A stretch of DNA of 64,000 nt from Bacillota bacterium (lineage in GTDB: Bacteria > Bacillota > Clostridia > Acetivibrionales > DSM-1351): positions 7,190-71,189 of the forward strand of contig JAEWMS010000057.1 in NCBI GenBank assembly GCA_023393115.1, written 5' to 3'. Position 1 is the stretch's first letter. The number at the start of each line of letters is the position of its first letter. This document shows, one piece after another, positions 19,001 through 27,013 of the stretch. The notes beneath the pieces are model-generated. The model saw only the letters and a list, made by a program, of their open reading frames with translations. It was not told the DNA's origin and made no database searches. The translations under genes were made by a program, and so were the position numbers.

Positions 19001-19475
19001 GATATAGATCAGCTAACTTCATCAGCTGATCTTCGCTCATAGACGCTATGGGATAGGTAGTACTGGTCTGTGAAGTCATTGCATTTACAAAAGTGCTGTA
19101 TGTCTGGTTTGCTGCAGTAAACATTACATCTTTAAGCGGGTACTTTTTTGAACCTGATATGGTTATATGCTCTAAAATATGGTTTACCCCGGTATCATCT
19201 ATGGCCGGAGTTTTAAAGGTGATATCAAAGGCTCTGTCTATATCCTTACTTTGTATAAACAGCAGTTCTGCACCGGTTTTCTCGTGCTTGAACAAAACTG
19301 TTTTTGAGTTTATCAATTCCATGTTGCCGATATCCATGGTCTTAAACCCTGAAATTACTGTTCCAACCTCAGGAAGTGCCTTAAGCTGTGTGTCGTTGCT
19401 ATTGGCGGCTACTGATGCAGGTAAAAAGCTAAGCATCAAACACAATACCAACATAAGTGAAACAATTTTTTTCAT
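16074..19475 (-). CDS. Exported M16-family zinc metallopeptidase (presequence-protease-like) with C-terminal SLH repeats
   Basis: 1133 residues. Signal peptide MKKIVSLMLVLCLMLSFLPASVA. The inverted zinc motif is HILEH (His99, Glu102, His103), and a third ligand is likely in YNEMKAVNINE about 80 residues later. The four M16 half-domains fill residues ~35-980, as in falcilysin/PreP-type M16C enzymes. The last ~120 residues contain about two SLH-type repeats (ITRAELFEIIMAGLPNTLD..., LTREELAAIIVK, KWANDAIKAVVYSGVMKLDDKGNFNPKGEITATEVQ). This suggests the peptidase is held on the cell wall and degrades peptides outside the cell. The SLH set is shorter than the usual three. It is a single gene with its own promoter region in the 277-base gap. 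Confidence 0.9.
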   Translation of the reverse strand: MKKIVSLMLVLCLMLSFLPASVAANSNDTQLKALPEVGTVISGFKTMDIGNMELINSKTVLFKHEKTGAELLFIQSKDIDRAFDITFKTPAIDDTGVNHILEHITISGSKKYPLKDVMFTAANQTYSTFVNAMTSQTSTTYPIASMSEDQLMKLADLYLDCVYNPLVYSDENIFKREAWRYELADEKSPLTVTGVVYNEMKAVNINEAALRNVLKTLYPNSAQSYAAVGDPEVMTELTYDQLINYHKTYYHPSNSLMVLYGNVDYENFLKHINDEYLSKYDKKDIKIDTGKVAPAKEKVEKTYQFPVSAKSNTKNASEIDYAFVLNDATAEEITGLEIVSAYLNQSSSPLQKAFNESKIGGNVYAYVIDITAQPVLSFTAINADENRKEDFRKLVDSTIGDIVKNGIDKEAIEAIVSSTMLSNANITESRDLGAGISAATSQKWAISGKTDYFNEYQKALKDVGANLKDNYLENLTTKYVLNNNHGALVTTVPQAGLAEKKEQALTKKLAEIKASMSKEEIAKTIADTKAYSQWNSRVDDEKVIESLKAVNISDLPEEVKKYNVNDKKLSDGIRILSAEANVGDTALSTILLDSSSIPVEKLHYLKLFSSLLGGLETKNYNQQKLNTQVMRYLGGASFGITTIEKKNKSFTPYMAISWIGLIGEYDKQLELVKELLLNTNFDTKTELLNIVKAQKSSFKVSVTNDPYGVLLDRNTSHFSDRNNYLTYISGLDYYNFLEKLEKTLEEKPEEVVAELKSIRDIVVNKTNMIATFAGNNNNISKFETGIKSVIDAFPAKSIVKQDYSKVPKPSAKEAIVMDTTVQYNIVSATYEEMGTTFSGKYLPLSTLIEDNYILPKIRFGYGAYGGMVNFGSSGLIVSSYRDPNIKETYDVYNGLADYVKNVNLTQKDLDRYILKTYSQYTYPSGELSGASSAIVNYLSGKTDEEKRKLLQEIKSVTIEDVKASAKLLENLMKKGTYSTVGDSRKVNENKELFESNILTFDIGTASNETITRAELFEIIMAGLPNTLDTAKQMGLLTADSKGNYRENDKLTREELAAIIVKVTQLSGKELTGKEVAIPDLDKAGKWANDAIKAVVYSGVMKLDDKGNFNPKGEITATEVQAIAVELQAKLTAK

Positions 19476-19752
19476 TACTGTCTTAATCTCCCTTTCTACT
19501 GTGATGATTTAATAGTTTAACATTTTACTATACGGAATAAGCTGCCGATTGTCTTACGAATCTAGCAAATTAAAGATAGTATTTCAATTTGGAATACCCT
19601 CTGTCATCTGATAATAATCGAATTAACCCCCGTAATAATATTTTTTACCAACATGGGAAATCTAAATTAGTGAGTAAAATGTCACATGTTCTAAAGACAT
19701 TACTTATCTATTAATATCAAAACAGTAATATATAAGATAGGAGATTTAATTT

Positions 19753-21282
19753 ATGCAAAACCTTATAGATAGTACTTTTTTAAAACCGGTTGAATCCTAC
19801 TGGATCGCAACTACTCCGTCAACTGACTATCCTTCCTTACAAGAGAATATAAAAACAGACATACTTATTGTCGGCGGAGGAATAACCGGTTTGACAAACG
19901 CGTATCTCTTGCAAAAGGGAGGATTTAATGTAGTTGTAATTGATTCCTCCAGAATAGCTATGTCTACTTCGGGACACACAACGGCTAAAATAACTTCACT
20001 ACACGATTTGAAATATACAACACTTAAAAAGAAAATCGGAAGCGATGGAGCAAAAAAATATGGTGAAATAAATCAAAAGGCTATTTCACTGATTGAGAAT
20101 ATAATAAGTGAAAATAAAATCAGCTGCGACTTTAGTCATCAGGCTAACTATGTCTATACTCAGGACGATATGTATATTGAAAAACTGGAGAATGAGGTCG
20201 AAACAGCATATGAGCTCGGACTGCCTGCCGAGTTTGCTACCAATCTTGACCTTCCCTATGAGGTTAAAGGCTCAGTACGCTTTGACAGGCAGGCACAATT
20301 CCACCCGAGAAAATATTTGCTTGCTTTGGCTGATATCTTTGTTAAAAATGGAGGACACATATTCGAAAATACCACCGCTATCGACATTCATGAGGATAGA
20401 GATTGTAGAACCTCAACCAGGGACGGATTCAGCATTATATCAAGCAAGGTCATTATTGCCAGTCATTTTCCATTTTACGATGGGGGAGGCTTCTTCTCTG
20501 CTAGAATGTTCTCAGAACGCTCTTACGCCCTTGCCGTTAAAGCTGGTATAAAACTGTCGGGGGGAATGTATATATCATATGAAGAACCTACAAGGTCGGT
20601 GAGAACGCAGCCTTTGGAAGACGGTGGGCAAATGCTTATATTAGGTGGTGAGCATCATAAGACCGGAGAGGATGATAATGAAAGAGAACACTACAAAAAT
20701 CTGATAAAATGGGCGGATGAAACCTTTAAAGCAGTAGAAGTTCCATATCGGTGGTCAACCCAGGACTACACCGCTATGAATGAAATTCCTATAATAGGGC
20801 ATTTAACATCCAGGAAATTGAATATTTTTATTGCAGCAGCTTACCAGAAGTGGGGCATGACTACCAGTACCGTTTCGGCTATGATAATTAGAGATATTCT
20901 TACAAAAGGTAAGAGTGAGGTTGAGGAAATTTTTTCACCCACTAAATTTGACCCCATAAATTCGGCCAAAAACTTTATCAAGGAAAATGCTGATGTTGCT
21001 GAGAGTCTGATTGAGGGCAAGTTGATGAAGCTCCCCGAGGACATCTCTCTAGACCTTGGTAAAGGTAAGGCATTGATGTTTAATGGAAAGAGAGCCGGGG
21101 CTTATAAAGATATGGACGGAAACCTCTATATAGTAGATACTACATGCAAACACCTTGGCTGTGAGGTCCACTGGAATTCTGCCGAAAACACCTGGGACTG
21201 CCCCTGTCATGCCTCACGCTATAATTATGATGGAACAGTTATTGACGGTCCGGCCTTGAAGCCCCTGGACAGGCTATTATAG
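19753..21282 (+). CDS. FAD-dependent oxidoreductase with C-terminal Rieske [2Fe-2S] domain
   Basis: 509 residues. The N-terminal dinucleotide-binding motif is DILIVGGGITGLTNAYLLQ (about 36-54), and a DAO-type fold runs to ~400. The C-terminal ~95 residues are a Rieske domain with CKHLGC and CPCHAS supplying the Cys-x-His / Cys-x-x-His ligands. FAD-DAO plus Rieske fusions are known in Firmicutes and many other bacteria, but the substrate is generally undefined. There is no signal peptide, so it should be cytoplasmic. AGGAGA precedes the ATG by a short spacer. The stop codon is 6 bases from the end of the convergent YwaF-like gene. Confidence 0.9.
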   Translation: MQNLIDSTFLKPVESYWIATTPSTDYPSLQENIKTDILIVGGGITGLTNAYLLQKGGFNVVVIDSSRIAMSTSGHTTAKITSLHDLKYTTLKKKIGSDGAKKYGEINQKAISLIENIISENKISCDFSHQANYVYTQDDMYIEKLENEVETAYELGLPAEFATNLDLPYEVKGSVRFDRQAQFHPRKYLLALADIFVKNGGHIFENTTAIDIHEDRDCRTSTRDGFSIISSKVIIASHFPFYDGGGFFSARMFSERSYALAVKAGIKLSGGMYISYEEPTRSVRTQPLEDGGQMLILGGEHHKTGEDDNEREHYKNLIKWADETFKAVEVPYRWSTQDYTAMNEIPIIGHLTSRKLNIFIAAAYQKWGMTTSTVSAMIIRDILTKGKSEVEEIFSPTKFDPINSAKNFIKENADVAESLIEGKLMKLPEDISLDLGKGKALMFNGKRAGAYKDMDGNLYIVDTTCKHLGCEVHWNSAENTWDCPCHASRYNYDGTVIDGPALKPLDRLL

Positions 21283-21288
21283 TAATAC

Positions 21289-22101
21289 TTATTTTATCAA
21301 GGCGGGTTCCTTTTCTTCTTTGGAAGGCATTGCTTCGCAGGCTTTGTAAGTAGCAGTCAATTTATTTATAGTAACGAGTTTAATTACAATAAAGGGCAGA
21401 TAAAGCAGCAACCATAGCACGCAGCCCAGTGCAAATGTCAATACAAGATACCCCGGATTTCCTATCAGCTTCTCAAAGCTCTCCATTGGAGAACCTGCAG
21501 CCGGATATCGTAAGAAAAAGTAATTACCGCCGGTTATACTGTTAATAGGTGTGATAATTAATGCAAACCCCACCAGCATTGCAATAACCTTCGGGAGCTT
21601 TCTGATATCCGGCCTAAAGCCCATGCATAAAACCATAATGAGAGGTATCAGACATATGATCCCATGTACAAGCATCGTCTGAATATAAATGAATGACATG
21701 GAAGGATAATAGAAAACATCCGGGGTCAGAAGTGTCATAAATGCCGGAGCCAGCCCAATTGCATAGGAGTACTCCTGAAGAAGCTTATTTCTCGTAAAGG
21801 CCATTAAAGGCAATAGAATTGACATAAGGCTGCATAAATGCAGCGGGAGTGTATATTCCCAGGAAAACTCCCCCACACTTTTATACCAAACCATCTGAGC
21901 CAACTCCAGAATAGGAAGTATCAAAGAAATAATTCGTAAGACTTTCCATTTTACTATAACACTTTTGTCTTTCAGAAATAAAATAATTATAAACCATAAA
22001 TAAATAACTATTCCAAGCGTCAATAAATGTTGACCCGAGAACAGTTCATTCCTATACTCTTTCGGAATTTGATCTATATATGTAAAAAAATATTTGAACA
22101 T
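21289..22101 (-). CDS. YwaF-like integral membrane protein (TIGR02206/TMEM164 type)
   Basis: 270 residues with about seven hydrophobic helices. Family marks are YTLPLHLCSLMSILLPLMAF, YSYAIGLAPAFMTLLTPD, and GGNYFFLRYPAAGSPMESFEKLIGNP, matching the B. subtilis YwaF group. TMEM164 relatives in animals act as acyltransferases on lipids, but no function is established for the bacterial proteins, so I assign none. It is a single gene, convergent with the Rieske oxidoreductase and divergent from the TrpB2 gene. Confidence 0.8.
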   Translation of the reverse strand: MFKYFFTYIDQIPKEYRNELFSGQHLLTLGIVIYLWFIIILFLKDKSVIVKWKVLRIISLILPILELAQMVWYKSVGEFSWEYTLPLHLCSLMSILLPLMAFTRNKLLQEYSYAIGLAPAFMTLLTPDVFYYPSMSFIYIQTMLVHGIICLIPLIMVLCMGFRPDIRKLPKVIAMLVGFALIITPINSITGGNYFFLRYPAAGSPMESFEKLIGNPGYLVLTFALGCVLWLLLYLPFIVIKLVTINKLTATYKACEAMPSKEEKEPALIK

Positions 22102-22189
22102 ATGCCCTGTTTCCTCGTGAAAATATGTTGTCCCCTGATGATATATATTCTAAATTTCGAAATATTATTAATAATGTATTATTTCTTAA

Positions 22190-22219
22190 TTGACACTCTA
22201 CATAACCTTAAATTATTAT
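22190..22219 (+). promoter_or_regulatory. Promoter of the trpB2 gene
   Basis: TTGACA (22190-22195), 18-base spacer, TATTAT (22214-22219), 40 bases before the start codon. Confidence 0.55.
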
Positions 22220-22258
22220 ATATATAATACTTAAAAATAAAACTTAGGAGAGATTAGA

Positions 22259-23617
22259 ATGATTAGACGAGACGAGGTAAACAAAGTTATTCTGCCTGAA
22301 AGCGAGATTCCCAGGCAATGGTATAATATCGTGGCAGAAATGCCGAACAAACCGGCACCCTATCACAACCCTGCCACACTTAAATTAATTGAACCTGATG
22401 ATATGAAAGCAATTTTTCCTGACGAGATTATTAAACAGGAAATGACAACCGACCGTTATGTTGACATTCCGGATCAGGTCAGGGAAATGTATAAGCAATT
22501 CAGACCCAGCCCACTATACAGGGCAAGAGGACTTGAAAAGCAGTTGGGGACTACGGCACGTATATATTACAAATACGAAGGAACCAATGCGACAGGAAGT
22601 CACAAGCTTAATTCTGCTATTCCACAAGCATATTACAACAAAATAGCCGGCATTAAAAGGTTAGCCACCGAAACAGGAGCCGGACAATGGGGAAGTGCTT
22701 TAAGCCTTGCTACAAGCCAGTTCGGTCTTGAATGCTCAGTGTATATGGTAAATGTAAGCTATATGCAAAAGCCCTATAGACGTTCCTTTATGAAAACCTT
22801 CGGTGCAGACGTTGTGGCCAGTCCCAGCAATAGGACCAACTGCGGAAGAAGTGTTCTGGAGAAAGACCCAAACTGTTCTGGCAGCCTTGGTATAGCAATA
22901 AGTGAGGCTGTAGAAGATGCTGCATCACATGCTGACACAAACTACGCACTTGGAAGCGTTTTAAATCACGTGTGTCTCCATCAGACCGTTATAGGTATCG
23001 AAGCTAAGAAGCAGATGGAAATGCTGGATGAATATCCTGATGTCATTTTTGCCTGCTGTGGCGGCGGAAGTAACTTCTCTGGAATTACCTTCCCATTTTT
23101 ACAGGATAAATTCAATGGGAAAAAGCTAAGAGCTGTGGCGGTTGAACCCTCTGCCTGCCCTACCCTGACAAAGGGAGTTTTTGCATATGACTATGGCGAT
23201 ACTGTAAAGGTTGCCCCCATTACAAAAATGTACACCTTGGGACATGACTTCATACCTGCCGGAATTCACGCGGGAGGTCTCAGATATCATGGAGATTCTG
23301 CAATAGTAAGTCAGCTTTATCACGATGGAATTATTGAGGCGAAAGCATACGGTCAAAAGTCTGTCTTTGAGGCAGCTGTTACATTTTCAAGAACAGAAGG
23401 GATTGTACCTGCCCCCGAATCAGCACATGCCATCCGTGCAGCAATAGACGAGGCGCTGCTTGCAAAGGAAGCCGGTGAAGAAAAGGTTATTCTTTTCTGT
23501 CTAAGCGGTCATGGTTATTTTGATTTTGCCGCCTATGAAAATTACTTTGAAGGCAACCTGGACGATATTGACTATGCTCCTGAGGGCAGCCTGAGAAATT
23601 TACCGGAAATAAAATAA
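22259..23617 (+). CDS. trpB: Tryptophan synthase beta chain, TrpB2 type
   Basis: 452 residues, the length of the TrpB2 subfamily (TrpB1 is about 390-400). The PLP lysine is Lys116 in GSHKLNSA, followed by TETGAGQWGSAL. The phosphate-binding glycine loop is CCGGGSNFSG, and the C-terminal FCLSGHGYFD is diagnostic of the group. It condenses indole (or indole made by an alpha subunit) with serine to give tryptophan. No trpA or other trp gene is adjacent. TrpB2 proteins outside trp operons often act as stand-alone indole-salvage enzymes. AGGAGAG precedes the ATG. Confidence 0.93.
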   Translation: MIRRDEVNKVILPESEIPRQWYNIVAEMPNKPAPYHNPATLKLIEPDDMKAIFPDEIIKQEMTTDRYVDIPDQVREMYKQFRPSPLYRARGLEKQLGTTARIYYKYEGTNATGSHKLNSAIPQAYYNKIAGIKRLATETGAGQWGSALSLATSQFGLECSVYMVNVSYMQKPYRRSFMKTFGADVVASPSNRTNCGRSVLEKDPNCSGSLGIAISEAVEDAASHADTNYALGSVLNHVCLHQTVIGIEAKKQMEMLDEYPDVIFACCGGGSNFSGITFPFLQDKFNGKKLRAVAVEPSACPTLTKGVFAYDYGDTVKVAPITKMYTLGHDFIPAGIHAGGLRYHGDSAIVSQLYHDGIIEAKAYGQKSVFEAAVTFSRTEGIVPAPESAHAIRAAIDEALLAKEAGEEKVILFCLSGHGYFDFAAYENYFEGNLDDIDYAPEGSLRNLPEIK

Positions 23618-23692
23618 TTTGAACACATGATAGAAAAGATCTTCGGCCATACGCTTTAACTTATTACATGAGCAGTGAAAAGGAAACATATC

Positions 23693-23815
23693 AGTGCGCG
23701 AGTACAAATAATAATAATTTCGAAGTATGGTAGAAAAGGAGTAGAAAAAGCAAAATAGCTTTTTCTACTCCTTTTCGTGTACAAGAAATTATTATTATTT
23801 AGTACGGGAGCACTA
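23693..23815. repeat. 123-nt near-perfect palindrome between convergent genes
   Basis: The inner stem AAAAGGAGTAGAAAAAGC (23734-23751) pairs perfectly with 23758-23775 around a 6-base loop. After a short unpaired patch, AATAATAATAATTTC on the left pairs with GAAATTATTATTATT on the right, then GTAC/GTAC and AGTGC/GCACT. Arms are about 58 bases. It could serve as a bidirectional terminator for the two convergent genes, but it is far longer than that needs, and a small MITE-like element is an alternative. Confidence 0.75.
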
Positions 23816-23859
23816 TAACATAAACTTTCTCAGCTTATTTGATATTTCATAAAGTACCT

Positions 23860-24633
23860 TTATCGGTCTAAAATCAAGGATTTAAATACAGCCATGTATT
23901 CCCTGAGAAATACATTCGGGTATATCCACCACGGAGTGCTTGAGCTTATACCGTACGCATCCAAACCTACCCTTTTGGCCAACAGCTTGGATCTGAACAT
24001 ATGAAAATCGTTAGTTATAATCATTACCTTTTCCGGTACTCTGCCAAAGCTTTCAAAATACAGCCTTTTTGAAAAAACCATATTTTCATATGTGCTGGTT
24101 GATTTCTCCTCTTTAATTATCAGCTGTTCAGGAACTCCGTGTCTTACAAGATACCTTTTCATACCCTCTGCCTCGGTAATTGTCTCTCCATTCCCCTGTC
24201 CACCGGATACAATAATCTTCGTCCCGGGGTTATCAGCTATATAGTCCAGGGTATAATTCAATCGCTCTAGCAATACAAGGGTGGGAGTCTCTCCATTCAG
24301 GCCGGCTCCCAGAACAATAACACAGTCTACTTCTTTATCCTTCTCTGAAATGGCTGAAGAAACCAATATAATCAATATTGTAATGAAAGAAACAAGCCAG
24401 ACTGTAAATGCAATTAGAATAAATTTACCTATTTTATCATAGAACTTTTTATTTTTAGTATACACTTTACTGTTAACAAATATCAGACCCAAAAATATTG
24501 CTACGCCACCCAACCCCGGAAGTAAAATTCCCAGGTCCATACTTCCGCTTCTGCTCCTGATAAATACTGTATCTAAAATACCTATAACGGCAATTATAAA
24601 CAGACTTACCTTAATAAGCTTTTTTTTCCTCAC
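23860..24633 (-). CDS. YdcF/SanA/ElyC-family membrane protein (DUF218)
   Basis: 257 residues with three or four N-terminal membrane helices (to about residue 100), then a DUF218 domain: DCVIVLGAGLNGETPTLVLLERL, KIIVSGGQGNGETITEAEGM, EEKSTSTYENMVFSKRL and ITNDFHMFRSKLLAKR. Relatives act at the envelope (ElyC, SanA in E. coli), yet the reaction is not established. It is the last gene of the lepB / thioesterase / GerMN / ydcF operon, 27 bases after the GerMN gene. Confidence 0.85.
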   Translation of the reverse strand: MRKKKLIKVSLFIIAVIGILDTVFIRSRSGSMDLGILLPGLGGVAIFLGLIFVNSKVYTKNKKFYDKIGKFILIAFTVWLVSFITILIILVSSAISEKDKEVDCVIVLGAGLNGETPTLVLLERLNYTLDYIADNPGTKIIVSGGQGNGETITEAEGMKRYLVRHGVPEQLIIKEEKSTSTYENMVFSKRLYFESFGRVPEKVMIITNDFHMFRSKLLAKRVGLDAYGISSSTPWWIYPNVFLREYMAVFKSLILDR

Positions 24634-24660
24634 AGCTTCACCTGACCCTAATGAAATAAT

Positions 24661-25284
24661 TTATTTTCGACCTGATGAAATAAATTCATATTTCTTACCT
24701 TCGGCAGACTTGGTAAAGGTTCCATTAAAACTAAAATGGTCTCCTTCAATATTAGGTACTCCATCGACGGTAATTTGCAGTTTGCTTATATCAGGAAAGT
24801 TTAATAAAGTTGTTACAAGAATATTTGTATATGTGATACCTCCGGCACTACCAATGTTAAACTTTGCGCCAACCTCTTTAGTCAAATCTACTGTCATAAG
24901 ATCACCGTTTACTACTGCTTTATTTATACTCAGTTCAGTGCTCTTAAGTACCTCATTTATTGCTGCCGTAATATCCTGTTCATATAGCTTTTTGTCTACT
25001 TTAATATTAATTATTTCCTTTGGGTTGTCATAATCATCTGCATCATAATTATAGAGTTTCAGTTCCATTGTTTCCTCTGTGTTCACAGGGCTGCTTTCAC
25101 TTGCCTGTACCCCAGAAGGTGATGCTTCAGAAGCTGTGTCAGTTGCAGAAACAGTTGTATCGGAAGCCGGATTGGTTCCATTCTGGTTATAGATTTTTGT
25201 AGCATAAATCAGCATTCCTATAAGTACAACTATTAACGCAAAAAGTATTACAGCTAAAACCTTCAGTTTCTGATTCTTTGTCAT
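24661..25284 (-). CDS. Membrane-anchored GerMN-domain protein
   Basis: 207 residues. A single N-terminal membrane helix (LAVILFALIVVLIGMLIYA) acts as a signal anchor without a lipobox. A Ser/Thr/Ala-rich linker follows (about 35-70), then a ~130-residue GerMN-type domain: LMTVDLTKEVGAKFN, SAGGITYTNILVTTLLNFPDISKLQITVDGVP. GerMN domains occur in spore germination and sporulation proteins and in unrelated lipoproteins, so the location is outside the membrane and the precise role is open. It sits in the middle of the operon, 32 bases after the thioesterase gene. Confidence 0.75.
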   Translation of the reverse strand: MTKNQKLKVLAVILFALIVVLIGMLIYATKIYNQNGTNPASDTTVSATDTASEASPSGVQASESSPVNTEETMELKLYNYDADDYDNPKEIINIKVDKKLYEQDITAAINEVLKSTELSINKAVVNGDLMTVDLTKEVGAKFNIGSAGGITYTNILVTTLLNFPDISKLQITVDGVPNIEGDHFSFNGTFTKSAEGKKYEFISSGRK

Positions 25285-25316
25285 AAAAAGCCTCCTTATT
25301 ATACATCTTTGGTTTG

Positions 25317-26069
25317 TTATTTTAATGTAATACAGGCCTTAAAGTAAGTTTTCTCTCCGGTCTCATCTACACCTTCCACATATACAATACCTGCATCCAG
25401 CTCTGAAATGTCCTTATTGAATATTATAGTATCTCCTGCAAAAGCTTCACTCACATAGCTTACCTGAATCCTATCTACAGTATATTGACCATGTTTCTCC
25501 ATTGAAAAACAATCGGCTATATAATCGATATATTTTGAGTTATTTAGATGTCCGTTTATATCAATATCACTGTAGCCTATAACTTTCTTATAAACCTGTT
25601 GTAGCAGCCCGTTTGATTTAATTTTACCCATTCTTCCTTCTATCGCCCTAACCGGGTTATATGTATGAATGTTTACGGGAAAAAGCTCGGTCTTTTGTAT
25701 TTCTTTTGTTTGGACATCCATTATAATCCAACTTGAAATGGCTCTGCCAACTATTTCCCCACTAATGTCCCTAATATAAAAATCCCTCTCAAACTCAAGC
25801 TTTTTGGGTTCCAACGGCCAGGTTTCCAGGAATATTTGCTCATTGAGACCGGGGACTCTATCCAGCTGAACCAGCATTTTTACAAGGACCCAAGTAACCC
25901 CTTTTTCCTGAAGTTCAACAATACCCAACCCAAGATTTTCGGCATGGAGACTGGCTATATCCTGAAAATAATTAAATAATGAACTAAGCTTAACCTTTCT
26001 ATAATAATCTGCATCTCCATAATCAACATGGTATGTCTTTTTATATATTGAATTTGCATCCATATTCAT
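25317..26069 (-). CDS. Acyl-ACP thioesterase (FatA/FatB-like)
   Basis: 250 residues from the ATG at 26069, chosen because TTAGGAG lies 7 bases upstream; a longer frame to 26132 would run into the signal-peptidase gene. There are two hot-dog domains: YHVDYGDADYYRKVKLSSLFNYFQDIA and VTWVLVKMLVQ in the first, and GYSDIDINGHLNNSKYIDYIADCF in the second, which is the usual Asn/His-containing site of PF01643 enzymes. It releases free fatty acids from acyl-ACP in the cytoplasm. It follows lepB by 8 bases, and its ribosome site lies within the end of lepB. Confidence 0.88.
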   Translation of the reverse strand: MNMDANSIYKKTYHVDYGDADYYRKVKLSSLFNYFQDIASLHAENLGLGIVELQEKGVTWVLVKMLVQLDRVPGLNEQIFLETWPLEPKKLEFERDFYIRDISGEIVGRAISSWIIMDVQTKEIQKTELFPVNIHTYNPVRAIEGRMGKIKSNGLLQQVYKKVIGYSDIDINGHLNNSKYIDYIADCFSMEKHGQYTVDRIQVSYVSEAFAGDTIIFNKDISELDAGIVYVEGVDETGEKTYFKACITLK

Positions 26070-26077
26070 AATGACTC

Positions 26078-26650
26078 CTAAAATCCCAGCTTCGTTAAAT
26101 ATTTTCCTATTATGTGATCCACGGGAACACATCCGATTACCCTGCTGTCGGTACTGTTATTTCTATTGTCTCCCATAACAAATACACTATTTTCAGGCAC
26201 CTGGATTTTTTCATCTGATCGGTAATCCATCGGCTCCTTTATATAGGATTCCTCCAATGTTTCACCATTTCTTACAACCTTGCCGTCTTTAAACTCAATA
26301 ATATCTCCCGGTCTTCCTATAACTCTTTTTACCCAGAATATCTGCTCCTGATTCCCTGTTATTTTTGTCACTATGAGGTTATATTTAAGAGTATCCTTAA
26401 CATTGTCCATAAAGCTTCGATCTCTATCTATACGGCTATCAATAATAATTATATCTTCATAATCTGGAATCCCATGAAATATATTTTGAGTTTTGTTTAT
26501 TATTATCTTTTCTCCATCTTGTAAACTGTTTTCCATTGAGGGACCTATTACACTTGTGGGCTGGAAAACAAATATTATTATGATTAGTGCTGCTATAATT
26601 GACACAAGTATTGTTCCAATCCAACTTATCATTTCTTTTATTATCTTCAT
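26078..26650 (-). CDS. lepB: Signal peptidase I
   Basis: 190 residues from the ATG at 26650, which has GGAGAAGAG directly upstream; an in-frame ATG at 26701 adds 17 hydrophilic residues that do not fit. One N-terminal helix (about 9-29), catalytic Ser38 in GPSMENSL, catalytic Lys108 in VKRVIGRPGD, and the box MGDNRNNSTDSRVIG near the C-terminus. It cleaves Sec/Tat signal peptides on the outer face of the membrane. It is the first gene of a four-gene operon, so its transcription drives the thioesterase, GerMN and YdcF genes too. Confidence 0.95.
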   Translation of the reverse strand: MKIIKEMISWIGTILVSIIAALIIIIFVFQPTSVIGPSMENSLQDGEKIIINKTQNIFHGIPDYEDIIIIDSRIDRDRSFMDNVKDTLKYNLIVTKITGNQEQIFWVKRVIGRPGDIIEFKDGKVVRNGETLEESYIKEPMDYRSDEKIQVPENSVFVMGDNRNNSTDSRVIGCVPVDHIIGKYLTKLGF

Positions 26651-27013
26651 CTCTTCTCCATTCCGGCATGGGTCATTGAATATACCGTTTATTAAGTTCA
26701 AGTCCTTTACCCATAAATTAGTCTTGAGGCAAAAAATAATGTTCCATTCAATATACGATAAAATATCAGTATTGTATGTTACAAACAGGATTATCCAAAT
26801 TATTCTAATTATAATATATTTGATAGGTTTATTATATATCTAAACTATTAATTTTTCCTTAACTTTTTATGTCAAATATATGGGTTCCCTACACATTTCT
26901 ATACTCTACGAAAACGTTGAAAAAAAGCAACCCTCGAGGATGCTTTTTCCCTTTCTATCTCATTTTTTAGTTTACCTACTTTAATTTTTATTTACTTGCA
27001 CCATCTTATTATA
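26651..27013. other. 363-base gap: lepB upstream region and terminator of the propeller genes
   Basis: AT-rich, without a credible ORF. It holds the terminator listed at 26921-26948 and presumably the lepB promoter to its left; I could not single out a convincing promoter. Confidence 0.5.
26921..26948 (-). terminator. Terminator after the tandem beta-propeller genes
   Basis: AAAAAAGCA and TGCTTTTT form the outer stem with CCTCGAGG inside. On the minus strand it ends in GCTTTTTT, 65 bases after the stop of the 27014-28864 gene. Confidence 0.75.

Noticed and set aside
26078..26132. Longer start of the acyl-ACP thioesterase, at 26132
   Set aside because: It would overlap the end of lepB in another frame, has no ribosome site, and adds residues not seen in the family. 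The ATG at 26069 has a good site.
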